Origin: Acidobacteriota bacterium
GTDB taxonomy: Bacteria; Acidobacteriota; Vicinamibacteria; Vicinamibacterales; UBA2999
Direction of reading: 5' to 3'
Assembly (NCBI GenBank): GCA_030650395.1
Contig: JAUSDY010000074.1
Span: 1-64,000, forward strand
DNA: 64,000 nt
A model generated the notes under the pieces. The model made no database searches, had not been told where the DNA came from, and saw only the letters and a list, made by a program, of their open reading frames with translations. The translations under genes were made by a program, and so were the position numbers. Below are positions 1-7,755 of the stretch, piece after piece (within the stretch, counting starts at the first letter, position 1; every line of letters starts with the position of its first letter).

Positions 1-1
1 G

Positions 2-130
2 GACGCGCCAAAGACGGCACGACGCCTGCGTGGGGTGCTCAATGCGCTGAGCGACATTTGTCCGGCGAACGAGAGCGAGTTCGGACCGACACCGCTCGGC
101 GGAAGGCAGGGGCAGGCCGCTCCGGCGTAA
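2..130 (+). CDS. C-terminal end of an unidentified gene (partial)
   Basis: An open frame enters from the left edge and reads 42 codons to TAA at 128-130. That is three bases before the stop codon of the convergent E1 dehydrogenase gene. The visible residues begin DAPKTARRLRGVLNALSD and end in a Gly/Gln/Ala-rich tail. The tight tail-to-tail spacing is what favours a real gene end. No family is recognised, and the start lies outside the window. Confidence 0.35.
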   Translation, partial: DAPKTARRLRGVLNALSDICPANESEFGPTPLGGRQGQAAPA

Positions 131-133
131 TCG

Positions 134-2638
134 TTAGTACGCCACAAGCAGGCGCGCGGCGTTTGCGATCTCTGCCTTGCTGACTAGGAAAAACTCTTCA
201 AGAGGCGGCGAGTACGGGACTGGCGTGTCGAGCGCGGCGAGAATGCGGATCGGCGCATCGAGCGCCTCGAACGCTTCTTCCTGGATGATCGCGGCGAGGC
301 TCTCGCCAATGCCGCCGGTCCGCGAGTCCTCGTGGACGATCAAGATGCGATTGCAGTGACGCGTGACGGCGAGGATCGCCTCCTTGTCGAGCGGCGACAG
401 GCTGCGCAGGTCCAGCACTGAAGCCTCGATCCCGTCGGCCGACAACGTTTCGGCCACGCGCATGCAGTGATGCACGTAGGCGCCATAAGAAATCATCGCA
501 AGATCGCCACCGGCCCGGCGTAGCGCTGCCTTGCCGATTTCGCAGGGCGCGGGTGGTTCGGCAGCCAGGACCTGCCTGATGCGCGGATCGCGGTAAAGCG
601 CGATGTGCTCGTAGTAGAGGACCGGATCGGGATCGGCGACCGCGGCCGCCATCAGCGCTCGCGCGTCTTCCGGCGTCGAGGGCACGACGATCTTGAGGCC
701 GGGGGTGCGATAGAACCACGGCTCGGTGTTCTGGCTGTGGTACGGACCCGCGTAGCGCAGTCCTCCCCACGGCATGCGGACGACCATCGGCACGCTCCCG
801 CCCCAGCGGTAGCGGATCTTCGCCGCGTTGTTGACGAGCTGATTGAACCCGGTCGCGACGAAATCGTTGAACTGCATCTCGCCGATCGGCCGCTGCCCGG
901 CGAGCGCAGCGCCCACACACACGCCGAGCACCGCGCCTTCGGCCAGCGGAGAATTGCGGATGCGATCGCCGAACTCTTTCAGCAGCGGCCGCAGCAGCAG
1001 GAACGCGTTGCCGTATCGCCCGCCGACGTCTTCGCCGTAGACGAACACGCGCGGGTCGGCGCGAAGCGCATCGCCGACGCCGAGCATCACCGCCTCGAGC
1101 AGCGTGTTGCCCTTCTTGTCGAACGGCAGCCCCGGCTCGAGCGCGGGCAGGCCCGAAGTGGCCGGCTGCGTGAGACGACGGGCGGGATCGAGGACTTCGA
1201 TGCGCACGCGCGGCGGCTCGTTCTTGAAGACGCCGATGCCGGCCTGTTCGGCCTTCGGCCACGGCGCCTGGATGACGAGCTGCGCCTGGCGATCGACGAG
1301 GTCGTCGGCCCAGGTCTTCATCACGTCGAGGTCACCCGGCTTGATCACCTCTTCCGCTTCGAGCCGTGCCGCGTACATCGGAATCGGATCGCGCTTGGCC
1401 CAGTACTCGTACTGTTCGCGATTGGCGTAGCCGCTCTCGAACAGCTGGTGATATTCCCACGACGGCGGCTGATCCTTGCCGAGGTAGAGCATGTCGTCGT
1501 GATGGGCGTGGCCGCACATGCGCATCGCCACGACCTCGATCAGCGTGGGCCCGTCGCCCGCGCGCGCCCGCTCGGCCGCCCACGTGAACGCGGCGGCGAT
1601 TTCATCCGGATCGGTGCCGTCGATCGTGATGCCGGGAATGCCATAACCGGCGGCCTTCTCCGCGAACACGCGCGCCGCGGAATTGTCGCGCACCGGCGTC
1701 GAGAGCGCCGTCTGGTTGTTCTGCAGGCAGAAAATCGCGGGCAGCTTCGCGGCGGCGCAGGTATTGATCGCTTCGTGCCACTCGCCAAGCGACGAGCCGC
1801 CTTCGCCAATGAACGACAGCGCGACCCTACTATTCTCAAGATCGCTCTTCTCGAGCGCGAAGGCCATGGCCATGCCGGCCATCGACAGCGAGCCGACCGC
1901 CAGCGGCGCCGCGGCCGGCAGCACGCCCCAGTCGAAGTCGCCGGTGTGCAGGTCCTTGCCGTCCATCGGCGGCCCGGCCTTGCCCATTTGCGCGCGCAGG
2001 ATCATCGCGACCGCTTCTTCGTCGTGGCGCATCGCCAGCGTCATGCCCAGATCGCGAATCACCGGCGCGAGCACATCGCCGCCCCAGGCGCCGGTGCTGT
2101 TGCGATAGCTGGCGCCGCGATGCAGCCGGATCGCGCCGGCGTAGATCGCTTCCTGTCCGAGCGAGCGGAAGCCTTTGCCCTGGAACGCCATCTCGCCCCA
2201 GCGCACTTCCCCGCCCATGAACAACTGCTTGAGGCGATTGTCGACGCTGCGCGTCAGGCACATGCCCTTCAGAATCTCGCGCCGCTCGGCCTTGGTGAGC
2301 GACGCCTCGATGGCGGCGCGCCGCAGGAATCCGTCGCAGGCCTCGACCAGCTCGGCACGTGCCTGCTCGAGCCGCTTGACCGCGGATGTGCCCGGCGTGG
2401 TTTCGGCAATACCTTCCGGCGCCGTCACCTGCGCGTACAACACGCTTGCCAGTGCCCGGCGAAACGGCACGCGGGCCAAATCGAGCTTCACCGCATCGCG
2501 GGCCTTGATCGCGCCGACGCCGGATTTTTCGAACGCCTCGAGCGCGACGCCCAGCGCAAACGGATAGCGTTCCGCGACGAAGGCGCCGAAGCGGCTGGCG
2601 AGGCCCGACAGGCGGGAGACATCGACCGTGCGTGACAT
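134..2638 (-). CDS. Fused alpha/beta E1 component of a 2-oxoacid dehydrogenase (thiamine-dependent)
   Basis: This 834-residue protein decarboxylates a 2-oxoacid with thiamine diphosphate and would pass the acyl group to a lipoyl E2 in the cytosol. After an unassigned N-terminal stretch (1-120), the alpha half runs to about residue 480. It has the ThDP-binding segment GEGGSSLGEWHEAIN at 278-292 followed by QNNQ near 306-309. The beta half starts near 505 (NTLLEAVMLGVGDAL) and contains GEDVG and the PLAEGAVLGVCVGAAL region of the transketolase-like pyrimidine domain. Alpha and beta are usually separate genes of roughly 330-400 residues, so this is a fusion, as also known for some branched-chain E1 enzymes. 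Substrate (pyruvate or branched-chain oxoacid) cannot be told from sequence alone. No E2 or E3 gene lies next to it. Confidence 0.9.
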   Translation of the reverse strand: MSRTVDVSRLSGLASRFGAFVAERYPFALGVALEAFEKSGVGAIKARDAVKLDLARVPFRRALASVLYAQVTAPEGIAETTPGTSAVKRLEQARAELVEACDGFLRRAAIEASLTKAERREILKGMCLTRSVDNRLKQLFMGGEVRWGEMAFQGKGFRSLGQEAIYAGAIRLHRGASYRNSTGAWGGDVLAPVIRDLGMTLAMRHDEEAVAMILRAQMGKAGPPMDGKDLHTGDFDWGVLPAAAPLAVGSLSMAGMAMAFALEKSDLENSRVALSFIGEGGSSLGEWHEAINTCAAAKLPAIFCLQNNQTALSTPVRDNSAARVFAEKAAGYGIPGITIDGTDPDEIAAAFTWAAERARAGDGPTLIEVVAMRMCGHAHHDDMLYLGKDQPPSWEYHQLFESGYANREQYEYWAKRDPIPMYAARLEAEEVIKPGDLDVMKTWADDLVDRQAQLVIQAPWPKAEQAGIGVFKNEPPRVRIEVLDPARRLTQPATSGLPALEPGLPFDKKGNTLLEAVMLGVGDALRADPRVFVYGEDVGGRYGNAFLLLRPLLKEFGDRIRNSPLAEGAVLGVCVGAALAGQRPIGEMQFNDFVATGFNQLVNNAAKIRYRWGGSVPMVVRMPWGGLRYAGPYHSQNTEPWFYRTPGLKIVVPSTPEDARALMAAAVADPDPVLYYEHIALYRDPRIRQVLAAEPPAPCEIGKAALRRAGGDLAMISYGAYVHHCMRVAETLSADGIEASVLDLRSLSPLDKEAILAVTRHCNRILIVHEDSRTGGIGESLAAIIQEEAFEALDAPIRILAALDTPVPYSPPLEEFFLVSKAEIANAARLLVAY

Positions 2639-2665
2639 AGAGTGGCTATTGTACCGAACGTTACA

Positions 2666-2910
2666 GGGCCGCAGATAACGCAGATAAACGCGGCCACAGA
2701 TGACGCAGATGACACAGATCTAAATTCAAATTCCTCGAAATACGGCCGCAGATGACGCAGATAACGCAGATGCAAAAACCAAGAGTCCAAAGAACTTGGC
2801 TTGCCTGTTTCGCTCGTCCGGAACGACGTGCGTGAGAAAACTTATCTGCGTCATCTGCGTCATCTGCGGCTGTTTTGGAAAGGAACTAGCTCTGCGTTAT
2901 CTGTGGCCTT
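2666..2910. repeat. CGCAGAT word-repeat region, inverted in two blocks
   Basis: This gene-free gap (2641-2958) holds scrambled copies of the word CGCAGAT(A/G)A on the plus strand at about 2668-2780. The same word occurs inverted (TTATCTGCGTCATCTGCG) at about 2841-2870 and again near 2893-2908. The two blocks could pair into a long imperfect hairpin. The right block runs up to the start of the EEP gene. No gene was seen here. Confidence 0.8.
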
Positions 2911-2958
2911 GTGTGAGCCCGGGTGGAACTATTTCAGCTGGTGCCGCATCAAATAAGG

Positions 2959-4023
2959 ATGCGTGTATTATCGGTGGCTGCGTGCGTGTGTAGCGCAGCC
3001 ATGTTTCTGACCGGGGTGTCCTCGGGACAAACCGTCACGGCCCCGCTGCCGTCCTGTCCGGCTCGCACCGCCGTGGCTGGCGGCGTGCCCGTGACGTGGC
3101 ACCAGGGCCGGGCGGGTGATGCGGTCGAGCTCGAGCAGTGGTGCCTCGCAGTCGGCGGGCCGATCTTCGTTCAGGCGGCGGCGTCCGCACCCGCTGCTCC
3201 CCCGCTCGAAGAGCTCGTCGTCGTGACCTGGAATGCCCACCTCGCTGAGGGCCGCCTGGTCGATTTGATCACCGACCTCCGCGCCGGTGCCTTCACGTCG
3301 GGCCGTCCGGTGAAGCACTTCGTCCTGCTCCTGCAGGAGCTCTATCGCGGCGGCCACGATGTGCCGGCGTTCATGCCCGGCGCGCGCACGGCCTTCGCGA
3401 TCCTGCCGCGCAACCCGAAGGCGACCGATGCCCGCAGCTACGCCGCATCGCTGGGGCTGTCGGTCCTCTACGTGCCGTCGATGAGGAACGGCGCCAAGCT
3501 GCTCGAGGATCGCGGCAACGCGATTGTTTCGACCGAGCCGTTGCTCGATCCATTGGCGCTCGAACTGCCGCTCGAGCGGCAGCGCCGCGTGGCCATCAGC
3601 ACGGCGATTGAAGTGACGATCGATCGGCGGCCGACGCGGCTCGAGCTCTTCGACGCCCACCTCGAGCCCTTGAGCTCGCCCAAGTCGCTGTGGATCTTCC
3701 GCAACCCGCGGCGCCCTCAAGCGCGCGCGATCCTCGACCTGCTCAAGACGCCGCGGTTCGGCCACGGCGGCACCTCCGTCGGCACCGTGCTCGGCGGCGA
3801 CTTCAACATCGTTTCGCGCGGGATCAACGAAGACGCCTACCGGGAAACCCGCGCATGGTCGACCAGCCTGGCAGCCGAGAACCAGCGCAACACGCATGTG
3901 ATGGGCCGCATCGATCACTTGTTCTTCAGGCTGGACGAGGGATGGAGCGCGAGGACCGAGCGTCTCGACAACCGTTTCGGTTCGGATCACTACCCGGTGC
4001 TGGGCACCTTCAAGTACAAGTAG
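2959..4023 (+). CDS. Secreted endonuclease/exonuclease/phosphatase (EEP) family protein
   Basis: The 354-residue product is an EEP-fold metal-dependent phosphoesterase (DNase I / sphingomyelinase / inositol phosphatase superfamily), predicted exported. The ATG at 2959 was chosen because AAGG lies directly upstream and it gives a clean signal peptide (MRVLSVAACVCSAAMFLTG). An ATG at 2923 would add 12 residues before it. EEP signatures appear in order: VVTWNAHL with the metal-binding Asn, LLQELYRG with the Gln-Glu pair, DAHLE, GGDFN, and the terminal RIDHLFF ... GSDHYPVLGTF with the catalytic Asp-His. Substrate is unknown. The gene is convergent with the response regulator and ends in a hairpin. 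Confidence 0.85.
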   Translation: MRVLSVAACVCSAAMFLTGVSSGQTVTAPLPSCPARTAVAGGVPVTWHQGRAGDAVELEQWCLAVGGPIFVQAAASAPAAPPLEELVVVTWNAHLAEGRLVDLITDLRAGAFTSGRPVKHFVLLLQELYRGGHDVPAFMPGARTAFAILPRNPKATDARSYAASLGLSVLYVPSMRNGAKLLEDRGNAIVSTEPLLDPLALELPLERQRRVAISTAIEVTIDRRPTRLELFDAHLEPLSSPKSLWIFRNPRRPQARAILDLLKTPRFGHGGTSVGTVLGGDFNIVSRGINEDAYRETRAWSTSLAAENQRNTHVMGRIDHLFFRLDEGWSARTERLDNRFGSDHYPVLGTFKYK

Positions 4024-4089
4024 GCAACCCCAAGAAGGGGTTGCCCCCACACCGCACCCTGTGGAGGCGACCCCTTTTTTGGGGTTGCC
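4023..4089. terminator. Two tandem hairpins between convergent genes
   Basis: GGCAACCCC (4023-4031) pairs with GGGGTTGCC (4037-4045) across the loop AAGAA. A second hairpin pairs GGCGACCCC (4066-4074) with GGGGTTGCC (4081-4089) across six T. They sit exactly between the stops of two convergent genes and could terminate both. The 9-bp stem with 5-nt loop matches the hairpin at 34167-34189, so they may belong to a dispersed family. Confidence 0.65.
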
Positions 4090-4094
4090 TATCA

Positions 4095-4784
4095 CTAACC
4101 GTTACGCGGGTTGATCGAACCGAACATCACCATGCGCGCCGCCTCGAGCAGGCCGCGGGCGGTGAAGGGTTTTTCGACAAACGCCGAGCGATCGCCGAGG
4201 TCCTGCGTGCCCTCGAATAGTTCGTCGCTGAAGCCGGTCTGATACAGGACGGGCAGGTCCGGGTAGGTCGCCCGCAACTTACCGGCGAGCTCGGGGCCCA
4301 TCATGTCGGGCATCATCACGTCGGCGATCAAGAGATCGAGCGCCGGCCGGCCTTTCATCGCGGCGAGCGCAGCCGGACCCGACTCGGCCGTGATCAACTC
4401 GTAATTTTCCTTCCGCAGAATCCGAATCAGCAGCTCCAGCATCCGAGGGTCGTCATCAGCGACGAGCACCGTGCGCCGGCGCTTGAGCGGCGGCATGCTC
4501 GCAGGCGCCGGAGGAGCCGAGGTTTTTGGCGCGTGGGCGTGAATCTGCTGTTGGGCGTGAGCGCGATCGAACGCAAATGCCTGCGGCGCCGTCCCACTTC
4601 CGGCGACAACCCATAACCGGTTCAGCAGGTCGCGCGGCAAACCAAGCTCGACCGCTGCGGAATACACATCCGCGCACAACGCCTCCATCTCGTGGAGCCG
4701 CGCCGCCATCTGCTCGGGGGTGAGCGAGGCTTGGTTCGCAGACGGAGGGGCGCTGGGGTTTTTCCAGCCCCGTGAGTCAGACAT
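4095..4784 (-). CDS. Response regulator with C-terminal receiver domain
   Basis: This 229-residue cytosolic protein carries a phosphoacceptor receiver domain at its C-terminal half (about 100-225) and no recognisable DNA-binding or enzymatic output domain. The receiver begins TVLVADDDPRMLELL with the acidic pair, has the phosphorylatable Asp in LLIADVMMPDMMG, a Thr in YQTGF and the Lys in FVEKPF. The N-terminal half is helical (LTPEQMAARLHEMEALCADV) followed by a Pro/Ala-rich linker. The ATG at 4784 was preferred because longer frames run into the divergent dipeptidase gene starting at 4826. No histidine kinase is adjacent, so its partner is unknown. Confidence 0.85.
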   Translation of the reverse strand: MSDSRGWKNPSAPPSANQASLTPEQMAARLHEMEALCADVYSAAVELGLPRDLLNRLWVVAGSGTAPQAFAFDRAHAQQQIHAHAPKTSAPPAPASMPPLKRRRTVLVADDDPRMLELLIRILRKENYELITAESGPAALAAMKGRPALDLLIADVMMPDMMGPELAGKLRATYPDLPVLYQTGFSDELFEGTQDLGDRSAFVEKPFTARGLLEAARMVMFGSINPRNG

Positions 4785-4825
4785 TGTCCGATGGTACAAC
4801 ACGGCAGCTGTGGCAGGATCTCGCC

Positions 4826-6091
4826 ATGCATCGAAGCCGCTTCGGTTTGATCTCATTCGTGCTCGTGGCCGGGCTATGCCTGCAAGTCGCCGCCCAGGGC
4901 GACCCCCTGGCGCGCGCGCGGGCCATTCATAAACAATCTCCCCTGATCGACGGGCACAACGATTACCCGTGGGCACTGCGGGGCATCGATCCGGGACGCG
5001 ACCTGGCGAAGGCCGACATCACCAGGCCGGTGCCGTCGCTGATGACCGACATTCCGCGCCTGCGGCAAGGCGGCATGGGCGCGCAGTTCTGGTCGGTCTA
5101 CATCCCGGCGACGATGCAGGGCAAGGAAGCCGTTCGCGCCACGCTCGAGCAGATCGACATCGTCCACCGGATGACGAAGAGGTGGCCCGAGACCTTCGAG
5201 CTCGCACTGACCGCCGCGGATATCGAGCGCGCGTTCAAGGCCGGCCGCATCGGCTCGCTGATCGGCATGGAAGGCGGCCACTCGATCGACAGCTCGCTGG
5301 CGGCGCTGCGGATGATGTATTCGCTGGGCGCCCGCTACATGACCCTGACCCACTCGGCCAACCTGCCGTGGGCGGATGCCAGCACCGACACCGCCGTGCT
5401 CGGCGGCCTCTCGAAGTTCGGCGAGGAAGTGGTGCGCGAGATGAACCGGATGGGGATGCTCGTCGACCTGAGCCACGTCTCGGCCGACACCATGGCAGAC
5501 GCCCTCCGCGTCAGCGCAGCGCCGGTGATCTTCTCGCACTCGTCGGCGCGGGCGATCTGCAACGTGCCTCGTAACGTGCCCGACAACGTCCTGCGAATGG
5601 TGACGAAGAACGGCGGCGTCGTGATGGTCACCTTCGTGCCGGGCTTCATCTCGCAGGCGGTTGCCGACTACGGCACGAAGCTCACCGCCCAGACGCAGGC
5701 GCTGCGCGCGGAGTTTCCTACCAACGAGGCGTACGTGAACGCCGGCCTCGAACGCTGGCGCGCGCAGAATCCGGAGCCAAAGGCGACGCTGTCGCAGGTC
5801 GCCGATCATATCGATCACATCCGCAAGGTCGCGGGCATCGATCACATCGGGCTCGGCGGCGACTTCGACGGCATCACTCAGGTCGTGGTCGGTCTCGAAG
5901 ATGTCTCGACCTACCCGGCGCTGACGGCAGAACTGATCAAGCGCGGCTACACCGATGACGACATCAGGAAGATCCTGGGGCTGAACGTGCTGAGAGTGAT
6001 GAAGCAGGCTGAGAGAGTCGCGGCGAGCCTGCAGAAAACGCGTCAGCCGTCGAGCGCCACCATCGAGATGCTCGACAAGAAGATCTCTTGA
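4826..6091 (+). CDS. Membrane dipeptidase, peptidase family M19, exported
   Basis: This 421-residue zinc dipeptidase of the renal dipeptidase family would cleave dipeptides, often with broad or D-residue tolerance, outside the cytoplasm. The start at 4826 gives a signal peptide (MHRSRFGLISFVLVAGLCLQ...AAQG). Metal ligands are visible as HxD in DGHNDYP, the bridging Glu in GMEGGH, and the His residues in DLSHVS and FSHSSARA. DHIGLGGDFDG closes the barrel. Length fits the family. The 3' end runs into a long inverted repeat whose left arm starts inside the last codons. Confidence 0.92.
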   Translation: MHRSRFGLISFVLVAGLCLQVAAQGDPLARARAIHKQSPLIDGHNDYPWALRGIDPGRDLAKADITRPVPSLMTDIPRLRQGGMGAQFWSVYIPATMQGKEAVRATLEQIDIVHRMTKRWPETFELALTAADIERAFKAGRIGSLIGMEGGHSIDSSLAALRMMYSLGARYMTLTHSANLPWADASTDTAVLGGLSKFGEEVVREMNRMGMLVDLSHVSADTMADALRVSAAPVIFSHSSARAICNVPRNVPDNVLRMVTKNGGVVMVTFVPGFISQAVADYGTKLTAQTQALRAEFPTNEAYVNAGLERWRAQNPEPKATLSQVADHIDHIRKVAGIDHIGLGGDFDGITQVVVGLEDVSTYPALTAELIKRGYTDDDIRKILGLNVLRVMKQAERVAASLQKTRQPSSATIEMLDKKIS

Positions 6092-6260
6092 GCTGTTGAT
6101 CTGGTGAGCTTTGATCTAATCTCACGATCTGGTGAGCGAGTGATCTCTTGATTGAATTTGTTGAACGCGAACCACGAGATCGAAAGATCGGTCGCAAGCT
6201 CACCAGGTCAACAGATCTTCCGATTAGATCATCTGCTCAAAAGATCAACAGCTCAAGAGA
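6084..6260. repeat. 177-bp GATC-rich imperfect palindrome
   Basis: TCTCTTGAGCTGTTGATCT at 6084-6102 is perfectly inverted at 6242-6260. GATCTAATC at 6113-6121 pairs with 6222-6230, and CTGGTGAGCTT at 6101-6111 is inverted at 6196-6206. The whole is built from scrambled words containing GATC. It fills most of the gap between the M19 dipeptidase and the convergent methyltransferase. No gene is seen in 6092-6383. Confidence 0.85.
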
Positions 6261-6383
6261 TACGCCGCCGTTATTATTCCGCTCTTAGAGCTATCAGCGG
6301 ATCAACTGTCGTCGCTACCTGCTCTTGTCGGATGTCAACAAGAGGGCCGAAATACCAGGGACGGCTGCCGGGACGGCCACGGC

Positions 6384-6953
6384 CTAGTAGATGAACGGAA
6401 GAAACCGTCGGGTGGACTCGAGGTGTTTGCGATACTCACCCGCAAGCGGGCCGGTCACCAGCCGGCGTTCCTCTTCCATAGCCGACACGACATGGCAGCC
6501 GATCATGAAAATCGCGGAGGCGAGGAGCACCAGGTTGTGCGTAGCCACGGGCGCTGCCAGCCACGCCACCGAGTACGACACGTAAATCGGGTGCCGGATG
6601 ACACGGTACGGGCCCGTGTTCAGGATGCGATCGCACCGCGGTTCGTACACGAACGTGCGCGTCATCGGGGCGCGCCGCGCCGCTTCGATCGCGCCGAGGA
6701 ACAGCGCCAGCGATACCGCTAACATGCCGATGCCGATGCCGGCCCACAGCGTTCCGGCGGTATTCACGATGAGCAGCGCAAGGCCGTGAACGAGTCCGAG
6801 GACGACGCTGAAATCCTGGAAGAGACGTTGCGGCTTGGTCAGCGTGGCCGGCTGGATGAAGAAGTTCTGAAGCGCGACCGCGAACACGATCGGCGTGGAG
6901 CCGCCGGCGACGGCGAGCACCCACTCGAATACGGTGTCGGGAGTCAGGGCCAC
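6384..6953 (-). CDS. ICMT/PEMT-like integral membrane methyltransferase (paralogue 2)
   Basis: The 189-residue product has four to five hydrophobic segments and the C-terminal SAM-binding signature of the isoprenylcysteine carboxyl methyltransferase / phospholipid methyltransferase family. That signature is GPYRVIRHPIYVSY followed by EEERRL and YRKHLESTRRFLPFIY. Such enzymes methylate small or membrane-bound substrates, including terminal carboxyl groups, with S-adenosylmethionine. A clear paralogue lies 28 bp upstream on the same strand, so the two are probably co-transcribed. The position downstream of a SagB dehydrogenase and a Cys-tailed peptide makes a peptide-tailoring role possible, but that is inference. 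The substrate is unknown. Confidence 0.8.
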   Translation of the reverse strand: MALTPDTVFEWVLAVAGGSTPIVFAVALQNFFIQPATLTKPQRLFQDFSVVLGLVHGLALLIVNTAGTLWAGIGIGMLAVSLALFLGAIEAARRAPMTRTFVYEPRCDRILNTGPYRVIRHPIYVSYSVAWLAAPVATHNLVLLASAIFMIGCHVVSAMEEERRLVTGPLAGEYRKHLESTRRFLPFIY

Positions 6954-6981
6954 CGAGTCCCAATTATACGGCTGTGGTGGC

Positions 6982-7548
6982 TTAACCGATAAACGGAATA
7001 AACATGCCGGTTCGGCTGCGGTAGGCGCGGTAGGCGTCGCCGTGCACGCTGTTCAGCCACACGCGCTCTTCGCGAATGGCGGCCGCGACGGTAATGGCGA
7101 TCATGAGCGCGGCGATCACCGCGAGTGCGAGACTATCGATCGCGACCGGGCCCGCCAAAGCGCCGAGGATGTAGCCGAGGTAAAACGGGTGGCGGATCCA
7201 GCGGTACGGCCCGTCGGTGATCAACCGGTCGGGCAGCGGCTGGTCGATGAAGGCGCGCTGCAGCCGCGTGCGGCGCGCCGATTCGATCGCCGAGAGGCAT
7301 ACCGTCACGGCGCCGGTGTTCATCACAATGCTGGCCGACGCCCAGACATCGCCGCGCGGCGGCAGCGCAAGGATGAGAACGAGCTGAGTGAGGGACAACA
7401 CCATGCCGAGGCCGTGAATGACTCGGACCCAGCCCGGGCGGTGGCGCGCCCGCTCGAAATACGAGGTCAGCACGAGCGCGAAGAAGATGGTCGCCGCCGC
7501 AGCCGACGCGGCGAGCAGCCAGTGAATTAGCGTGTGGGGAATTGCCAC
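6982..7548 (-). CDS. ICMT/PEMT-like integral membrane methyltransferase (paralogue 1)
   Basis: This 188-residue membrane protein starts at GTG 7548 and is homologous along its length to the next gene. It shares GPYRWIRHPFYLGY, then REERVWL and YRAYRSRTGMFIPFIG at the same spacing, which are the SAM-contacting elements of the ICMT family. Five hydrophobic helices are apparent. The 207-bp gap upstream to the SagB gene contains a palindrome (CGGGTTCGACCCG, 7682-7694) and a short N-terminal remnant resembling this family, which suggests tandem duplication. No strong Shine-Dalgarno is visible. Confidence 0.8.
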   Translation of the reverse strand: MAIPHTLIHWLLAASAAAATIFFALVLTSYFERARHRPGWVRVIHGLGMVLSLTQLVLILALPPRGDVWASASIVMNTGAVTVCLSAIESARRTRLQRAFIDQPLPDRLITDGPYRWIRHPFYLGYILGALAGPVAIDSLALAVIAALMIAITVAAAIREERVWLNSVHGDAYRAYRSRTGMFIPFIG

Positions 7549-7558
7549 GCCCTGTTAC

Positions 7559-7621
7559 TCACGCTCGAGCGGGCGTGCCGACGGCGAGAAGCACCCAGTC
7601 GAGAGATGTCTGCGGAAGCAT
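7559..7621 (-). pseudogene. Possible N-terminal remnant of a third ICMT-like paralogue
   Basis: A 20-codon frame begins ATG at 7621 and reads MLPQTSLDWVLLAVGTPARA. Its D/H-W-x-L-A pattern resembles the N-termini of the two downstream methyltransferases (FEWVLAVAGG and IHWLLAASAA). It ends at TGA 11 bp before the paralogue 1 start. It may be a duplication scar or chance, as the match is short. Confidence 0.25.
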
Positions 7622-7755
7622 CTTCACTTTGCGGATTCTACTGGACTCAGTCGCTGTCATTTTTCATTAAGTCGTATTATCCGGGTTCGACCCGATGTTT
7701 CGAAGATTTCTGTCGACGCCTGGCGCGCCGCGAGGGTGAATTCCCGGGGCGCAGG

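Noticed and set aside
605-2635. Long plus-strand reading frame opposite the E1 dehydrogenase (676 codons)
   Set aside because: It is antisense to a well-supported enzyme, is Arg/His/Ala-rich and resembles no protein. GC-rich genes routinely leave such open antisense frames. The same applies to frames at 10744-12189, 12859-14358, 19216-20949, 34447-35562, 36163-37398 and 48479-50248.
2666-2910. CGCAGAT repeats as CRISPR or origin iterons
   Set aside because: Spacing is irregular, words are degenerate and inverted in two blocks, and there is no replication gene nearby.
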